A stretch of 64,000 bases of DNA from contig NZ_CM003768.1 of assembly GCF_001547525.1 (NCBI RefSeq), positions 1,674,001-1,738,000 of the forward strand. Reading direction: 5' to 3'. Below the pieces are notes generated by a model. That model did not search any database and was not told where the DNA came from. It worked only from the letters and a program-made list of their open reading frames with translations. Position numbers and translations under genes: made by a program. This DNA comes from Burkholderia anthina. GTDB taxonomy: Bacteria; Pseudomonadota; Gammaproteobacteria; Burkholderiales; Burkholderiaceae. Below, one piece after another: positions 59,501 through 64,000 of the stretch (positions are counted from its first letter, which is position 1; each line of letters starts with the position of its first letter).

Positions 59501-60097
59501 TTACATCGTGCGGCGATCGAGCATCGCGCGGGCGATGGTGCCCGCGTCCACGTACTCGAGCTCGCCGCCCACCGGCACGCCGCGCGCGAGACGCGTGACC
59601 GCCAGCCCGCGCGCCTTGAGCGTCTGGCCGAGATAGTGGGCGGTGGCTTCGCCTTCGTTCGTGAAGTTGGTCGCGAGCACGACTTCCTTGACGACGCCGT
59701 CGGATGCGCGCCGCACGAGGCGGTCGAAATGGATTTCCTTCGGACCGATTCCGTCGAGCGGGCTCAGTCGCCCCATCAGCACGAAATACAGCCCGCGGTA
59801 GGTCATCGTCTGCTCGAGCATGATCTGGTCGGCGGGCGTCTCGACGACGCACAGCAGCGTCGGATCACGCTCCTCGTCGCTGCAGACCTCGCAGATCTGC
59901 GCTTCGGTGAACGTGTTGCACTTTTCGCAATGCTGCAGGTGCTCGGTCGCGAACAGCAGCGACCGGCCGAGCCGCTCCGCGCCCTCACGGTCGTGCTGCA
60001 TCAGGTGAACCGCCATGCGCTGCGCGGATTTCGGCCCGACGCCGGGCAGCACGCGCAACGCTTCGACGAGAGCGGACAGGGCGGACGGCTGTTTCAT
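59501..60097 (-). CDS. recR: recombination protein RecR
   Basis: 198 residues. It acts with RecF and RecO in loading RecA at gaps. Helix-hairpin-helix [21 protein letters not shown], zinc finger [16 protein letters not shown], then the Toprim domain ([17 protein letters not shown]) and [20 protein letters not shown]. It follows ybaB by 31 bases, in the standard dnaX-ybaB-recR order. Confidence 0.97.
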   Translation of the reverse strand: MKQPSALSALVEALRVLPGVGPKSAQRMAVHLMQHDREGAERLGRSLLFATEHLQHCEKCNTFTEAQICEVCSDEERDPTLLCVVETPADQIMLEQTMTYRGLYFVLMGRLSPLDGIGPKEIHFDRLVRRASDGVVKEVVLATNFTNEGEATAHYLGQTLKARGLAVTRLARGVPVGGELEYVDAGTIARAMLDRRTM

Positions 60098-60128
60098 ACG
60101 GCGGCAAACGGTGGCAAGGACGCCGCGC

Positions 60129-60455
60129 TCAGAACGGCAGCTTGAAGCCCGGGGGCAGCGGCAGGCCCGACGTCATGCCGCTCATCTTTTCCTGCGACGT
60201 GGCTTCGGCCTTGCGCACCGCGTCGTTGAACGCAGCGGCGACGAGATCCTCGAGCATGTCCTTGTCGTCCGCGAGCAGGCTCGGGTCGATCGACACGCGG
60301 CGCACTTCGTTGCGGCACGTCATCGTCACCTTGACGAGGCCGGCGCCCGACTGCCCTTCGACCTCGATCAGCGCAAGCTGCTCCTGCATCTTCTTCATGT
60401 TTTCCTGCATTTGCTGCGCTTGCTTCATCAGTCCGGCGAGGTTGCCTTTCAACAT
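60129..60455 (-). CDS. ybaB: YbaB/EbfC nucleoid-associated protein
   Basis: 108 residues from ATG 60455. DNA-binding dimer: [61 protein letters not shown] is the canonical YbaB stretch. The extended open frame to 60509 would add a basic tail that overlaps the leader and is rejected. It lies 95 bases after dnaX on the same strand. Confidence 0.95.
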   Translation of the reverse strand: MLKGNLAGLMKQAQQMQENMKKMQEQLALIEVEGQSGAGLVKVTMTCRNEVRRVSIDPSLLADDKDMLEDLVAAAFNDAVRKAEATSQEKMSGMTSGLPLPPGFKLPF

Positions 60456-60550
60456 GGGAATACTCCTTCTCGATCGTGTGAAAACCGGCACGCGGCGCGT
60501 GCCGGCCAATGTGTGCGGGGCGTGATTGTGCCTGTCGCGGGGCGCTCAGT

Positions 60551-62926
60551 TCAATGGAGTGTAGGCGGCGCGCCGTCCGGCGACGAATCGGCGAGCGGAC
60601 GCACCGACCCCTCGACGATGCGCGCACCGAACTCGCGCACGAGCTGCTGGACGAACGGATCGCCGTGAATCTCCTGCTCGGCTTCGCGCTGGCGTGCCGC
60701 GCGCGCGGCCGCATCGAGCGCCGCCGCGGTGCGCCGTGCGGGCCCGACCTCCACGATCACCTCGACCGGCTTGCCGAGCGCATCGGCCAGCGCGGCCTTC
60801 AGCTTCGCCACCTGCGCGGCGTCCGCATACTGCGGCACGGGCACGGACAGTTTCAACGCGCTCGCATCGACGGCCGTCAGCTCGCTGTTGAACGCGAGCT
60901 GGTATGCAACACCCTTCAGCGGCAGCCGCGCGGCCAGCGCCGGCCATTCGCCGTCGAAGCCGATCGGATCGAGCGCGATCGCCGGCGGCAGCGGGCGCGT
61001 GTCGATCGGCGCGGCCGGACGCGCGTCCGCCGGCTTCGGCGTCACGCTCACATCGTCGGGACCGCTGTCGAACACCGGCACGAAGCCGTCGTCGGAACCG
61101 CCGAACATTTCGTCGGCGCTGAGCGGCACGTAGTCGTCGGGCGGGATGTCCTCCCACGGCGGCGACGACTGGCGCGCCTCGGCGGCTTGCGGCGCGCGGG
61201 CGGCGGCACGCGGCGTCGGCACCTGCACGGCCGGCCGCGGCGCGGCCGGCTTCTCGGCGGCCGGCTGGGCCGCCGCCGGCTTGGCCGCAGCGCCTGCACG
61301 ACTGCGGTCCGACGACACGCGCATCCCTGCATTGCGCAGCACGTCGAGCGCGGCGGCGGCACCGCCGGCGCGCGCCGCCGGACGCGCGGCGGCCGGCTCG
61401 GGCGACGCGGCGCGCGGCACCGGTTCGGCCTGCGGCGCCGGTTCGTCGTTTCGCTGCACGGTGGCAACGGCAGCCGGCTCGGATTCCTTGAGGGCGGATG
61501 CCGGCATGTCGCCGGTGGGCGCCGCCTTCGTTTCCGGCTGCGTCGGCACGATGGCGTGTGCGTCGGCCGCGACCGGCGCCGGCGCTGCCGCCTCCGCCGG
61601 CGACGGGACGGCAGCCGGCTTGGCGGCCGATCGCCCGGCTTCGTCGCCCGACTGCGCCGGCATCGAACGTGCGACCGGCACGACAGGTGCGGCCGGCGTC
61701 GCAACTTGCGGACGCGCTGCGCTGGCGGGCGCGGCCGATACCGGCTTCGCCGCGGCGGCGGCCGGTGCCGCGGCCGCGCGCGGGGCCGGCACGGCGCGCG
61801 GCGGCACGGACGGCTGGCCGCCCGGCGCACTGCCGGCGCCAACGGCCGGCTCGAACGCGAGCATCCGCAGCAGCGTCATCGTGAATCCGGCGTATTCGTC
61901 CGGCGCCAGGCCGAGTTCGGCGCGCCCGACCGTCGCGATCTGATAGAACAATTGGACTTGCTCGGGGCTCAGCGTCTGCGCGAAACGGCGCAGATCGGCC
62001 GCTTCCGGCCACTCGTCGAGCACCGAGCCCGGCGCGAACTGCGCCCATGCGATCCGGTGCAGCAGGCTCGCGAGATCCTGCAGCGCGGTCGAGAACGACA
62101 GGCTGCGCAGCGACATCTCGTCGGCAATCGCGAGGATTTCCGGGCCGCTGCCGGCCGCGAGCGCGTCGAGCAGGCGCACCATGTAGGTCTGGTCGAGCGC
62201 GCCGAGCATGCCCGACACCGCCGACTCGGTCACCTCGTTCGCCGAATAGGCGATCGCCTGGTCGGTCAGCGACAGCGCATCGCGCATGCTGCCCTGCGCG
62301 GCGCGCGCGAGCAGGCGCAACGCCTGCGGCTCGAACGTGATCCGCTCTTCGCCGAGGATCCGCTCGAGATGCGACACGATGTGTCCGGCCGGCATCTGCT
62401 TCAGGTTGAACTGCAGACAGCGCGACAGCACGGTGACGGGGATTTTCTGCGGATCGGTCGTCGCGAGGATGAACTTGACGTGCGGCGGCGGCTCTTCGAG
62501 CGTCTTCAGCATCGCGTTGAACGCGTGGTTCGTCAGCATGTGCACTTCGTCGATCATGTAGACCTTGAAGCGCGCATCGACGGGCGCGTACACCGCGCGC
62601 TCGAGCAGCGCAGCCATTTCGTCGACGCCGCGGTTGCTCGCCGCGTCCATCTCGACGTAATCGACGAAACGGCCCTCGTCGATCTCGCGACAGGCGCGAC
62701 ACACGCCGCACGGCTGCGACGTGACGCCGGTTTCACAGTTGAGCGCCTTCGCGAAGATCCGCGACAGCGTCGTCTTGCCGACACCGCGGGTTCCGGTAAA
62801 CAGATAGGCGTGATGGAGACGCCCGCCGTCGAGCGCGTGCGTGAGCGCCCTGACGACGTGCTCCTGGCCGACGAGCGAAGCGAAATCCTTCGGACGCCAC
62901 TTGCGTGCGAGAACTTGATAGGTCAT
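60551..62926 (-). CDS. dnaX: DNA polymerase III subunits gamma/tau
   Basis: 791 residues. Clamp-loader ATPase. It opens MTYQVLARKWRPKDFASLVGQEHVVRALTHALDGGRLHHAYLFTGTRGVGKTTLSRIFAKALNCE with P-loop GTRGVGKT (about residues 45-52); the zinc module is CGVCRACREIDEG; ILATTDPQKIPVTVLSRCLQFNL holds sensor 1 and arginine finger (SRC). An Ala/Pro-rich linker of about 230 residues (about 370-600) precedes a tau C-terminal domain (EWPALAARLPLKGVAYQLAFNS). No A-rich slippery run for a programmed frameshift is seen in the gene. Confidence 0.96.
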   Translation of the reverse strand: MTYQVLARKWRPKDFASLVGQEHVVRALTHALDGGRLHHAYLFTGTRGVGKTTLSRIFAKALNCETGVTSQPCGVCRACREIDEGRFVDYVEMDAASNRGVDEMAALLERAVYAPVDARFKVYMIDEVHMLTNHAFNAMLKTLEEPPPHVKFILATTDPQKIPVTVLSRCLQFNLKQMPAGHIVSHLERILGEERITFEPQALRLLARAAQGSMRDALSLTDQAIAYSANEVTESAVSGMLGALDQTYMVRLLDALAAGSGPEILAIADEMSLRSLSFSTALQDLASLLHRIAWAQFAPGSVLDEWPEAADLRRFAQTLSPEQVQLFYQIATVGRAELGLAPDEYAGFTMTLLRMLAFEPAVGAGSAPGGQPSVPPRAVPAPRAAAAPAAAAAKPVSAAPASAARPQVATPAAPVVPVARSMPAQSGDEAGRSAAKPAAVPSPAEAAAPAPVAADAHAIVPTQPETKAAPTGDMPASALKESEPAAVATVQRNDEPAPQAEPVPRAASPEPAAARPAARAGGAAAALDVLRNAGMRVSSDRSRAGAAAKPAAAQPAAEKPAAPRPAVQVPTPRAAARAPQAAEARQSSPPWEDIPPDDYVPLSADEMFGGSDDGFVPVFDSGPDDVSVTPKPADARPAAPIDTRPLPPAIALDPIGFDGEWPALAARLPLKGVAYQLAFNSELTAVDASALKLSVPVPQYADAAQVAKLKAALADALGKPVEVIVEVGPARRTAAALDAAARAARQREAEQEIHGDPFVQQLVREFGARIVEGSVRPLADSSPDGAPPTLH

Positions 62927-63020
62927 CGGGAAATTGTATCAGTAACGCTGCGTCGCGCCGACACGCGAAACGGTGCGGAACACGGGCAACGCGCAGGTCG
63001 AACGGAGTGTGACGCGGAAA

Positions 63021-63045
63021 TAAAAAACGCCCGGCGAACGGGGCG
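63021..63045 (-). terminator. terminator downstream of 4.5S RNA
   Basis: On the minus strand CGCCC..GGGCG closes a loop and is followed by TTTTTTA. The stem is short (5 bp) but the T tract is clean, and the location right after the SRP RNA fits. Confidence 0.65.
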
Positions 63046-63054
63046 AGAAGGAAG

Positions 63055-63154
63055 GTGACGAGCCCAACCCTCGGCACTGGCGGAAAACGATTGTGGCTGC
63101 TTCGTTCCCGACCTGACCAGGTTCACCGCCCCACCATGCGAGGAGGCCCGTCAC
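63055..63154 (-). ncRNA. ffs: 4.5S signal recognition particle RNA
   Basis: About 100 bases, minus strand. The conserved apical domain reads GGTCAGGTCG, then the GGAA tetraloop, then CGAAGCAGCC, differing from the E. coli motif by a swapped closing pair. The ends pair (GTGACG.. with ..CGTCAC), giving the hairpin expected of the small bacterial SRP RNA. It scaffolds Ffh in membrane-protein targeting. It lies between dnaX and trxA on the dnaX strand. Ends are approximate (a few bases). Confidence 0.93.
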
Positions 63155-63159
63155 GGCAT

Positions 63160-63165
63160 ATTCTA
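63160..63165 (-). promoter_or_regulatory. probable -10 of ffs
   Basis: TAGAAT on the minus strand, six or so bases before the predicted 5' end of the 4.5S RNA. The -35 region matches only weakly. The spacing to the RNA end is ideal. Confidence 0.5.
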
Positions 63166-63432
63166 TCACCGCTTCCGGACGAATGCGACCGTTTGTTCGC
63201 ATCAATGCGAATGTCGCCGGGCAAACCGGCGCGTCGTCCATTCGGATACGTTGCATGCGGCGCGCCCCTTGCAATTGGCGAACCGGCCTCCACCTGCGTG
63301 GCACGACGGTCGAACGTCGCGTCGTACCCCTACTCGCGTAGCGGCTACTATCGCCGCCCGCAGCAGATAGCAATTTAGGCTAATATGACGCCCGAACGAC
63401 CCGCGAGCCGCGGATGCAGCGCTTACGCCCCT

Positions 63433-63446
63433 CCTTTCCGGAAAGG
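63433..63446. repeat. 14-base palindrome in the trxA leader
   Basis: CCTTTCCGGAAAGG is fully self-complementary and lies about 100 bases before the trxA ATG. The gap 63166-63541 shows no gene; a TAATAT at 63381-63386 is a possible -10 for trxA but lacks a -35. Confidence 0.6.
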
Positions 63447-63541
63447 CGGAGTGACCTGCCGCGGCGGCCGGCAGCCTACGGCGGCCGGTTCGCCGCAACG
63501 CGCAAGCAGGCAGTCCCCGAACCGTAAGAGGTATTGACCCA

Positions 63542-63868
63542 ATGAGCGAACAGATCAAACACATCAGCGACGCATCGTTCGAACAGGACGTCGTCAAGTC
63601 CGACAAGCCCGTACTCGTCGATTTCTGGGCCGAATGGTGCGGCCCGTGCAAGATGATCGCCCCGATCCTCGACGAAGTCGCGAAGGACTACGGCGACAAG
63701 CTGCAGATCGCGAAGATCAACGTCGACGACAACCAGGCCACGCCCGCGAAGTTCGGCGTGCGCGGCATCCCGACGCTGATCCTGTTCAAGAACGGCGCGG
63801 CTGCCGCGCAGAAGGTCGGCGCGCTGTCGAAATCGCAGCTCACCGCGTTCCTGGACAGCCACCTGTAA
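63542..63868 (+). CDS. trxA: thioredoxin 1
   Basis: 108 residues, standard length. Cytosolic disulfide reductase. The active site [17 protein letters not shown] has the CGPC pair, [13 protein letters not shown] has the cis-proline loop, and [11 protein letters not shown] is conserved. Start ATG 63542 follows AAGAGGT. The next gene, presumably rho, starts beyond the window; the 63869-64000 stretch carries a weak TAGAAT (63958-63963) that could be its -10. Confidence 0.97.
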   Translation: MSEQIKHISDASFEQDVVKSDKPVLVDFWAEWCGPCKMIAPILDEVAKDYGDKLQIAKINVDDNQATPAKFGVRGIPTLILFKNGAAAAQKVGALSKSQLTAFLDSHL

Positions 63869-64000
63869 TACCGGCAGATCCGCGGACGTGTTGTCAGTCG
63901 GCAACACGTCCGCCGCCAAGCCGCCGATCGCTCGCTCAAGCGCGAATCGGCCTATGCTAGAATTAAAAAACGTCGGCAAGACGCATTTAAGTCTCTGAGC

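Noticed and set aside
60551..62926. Programmed frameshift producing a short gamma form of DnaX
   Set aside because: No A-rich slippery heptamer is visible in the gene on its coding strand.
60509..63058. An 849-codon plus-strand frame opposite dnaX
   Set aside because: Shadow of dnaX, with repetitive Arg/Gly composition and no family resemblance.

Overview
The window reads as a core-chromosome segment of a high-GC betaproteobacterium, almost certainly Burkholderia (Burkholderia cepacia complex-like, main chromosome). The basis is protein content and gene order: a phaC-phaA-phaB-phaR cluster, hfq-hflX-hflK-hflC-hisZ-purA, ndk-rlmN-rodZ-ispG-hisS-yfgM-bamB-der, surE-pcm-nlpD-rpoS, ffs-dnaX-ybaB-recR, and trxA just before the expected rho. 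Genus-level placement is inference from recognised sequences; no database search was possible.

Layout. 1-14.6 kb: ybiT-type ABC-F protein, a lipocalin-like protein, AsmA-family protein, a FetA/FetB-type ABC exporter pair, a secreted hypothetical, a divergent oxidoreductase/LysR pair with a clear palindromic operator, serB, metC, a secreted hypothetical, a KDG kinase and rimO. 14.7-17.0 kb: the only accessory-looking stretch, with orphan ORFs, probable decayed coding remnants, an AT-rich patch and a small secreted two-cysteine protein with its own terminator. 17.2-21.9 kb: polyhydroxybutyrate synthesis and regulation (phaR, phaB, phaA, phaC, all on the minus strand). 22.2-31.1 kb: pgeF and rluD divergent from bamD; then a DinG/YoaA helicase, a DUF465 protein, a secreted Gln/Ala-rich protein and tex.

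31.2-50.0 kb: a long minus-strand block of housekeeping genes: kup, a phosphoribosyltransferase, purA, hisZ, DUF2065, hflC, hflK, hflX, hfq, der, bamB, yfgM, hisS, ispG, rodZ, rlmN, ndk. It couples RNA regulation (Hfq), membrane proteolysis control (HflKC), ribosome assembly (Der), outer-membrane assembly (BamB), cell shape (RodZ) and purine/histidine/isoprenoid synthesis. 50.2-64 kb: a BI-1 family membrane protein, rlmD, an EEP-fold phosphatase/nuclease, a PolB-like exonuclease, the rpoS-nlpD-pcm-surE stress cluster, a CaiB-type CoA-transferase, recR-ybaB-dnaX, the 4.5S SRP RNA and trxA.

Convergent gene pairs are separated by clean bidirectional hairpin terminators (serB/metC, bamD/dinG, tex/kup, BI-1/rlmD). 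No tRNA, rRNA, insertion sequence, prophage or CRISPR array is visible. I found no convincing new multi-gene system. The items most worth a second look are the 14.7-17.0 kb island, a 14-bp tandem repeat directly after rlmN, a large GC-rich hairpin between bamB and der, the PHA-cluster leader structures and the LysR operator.
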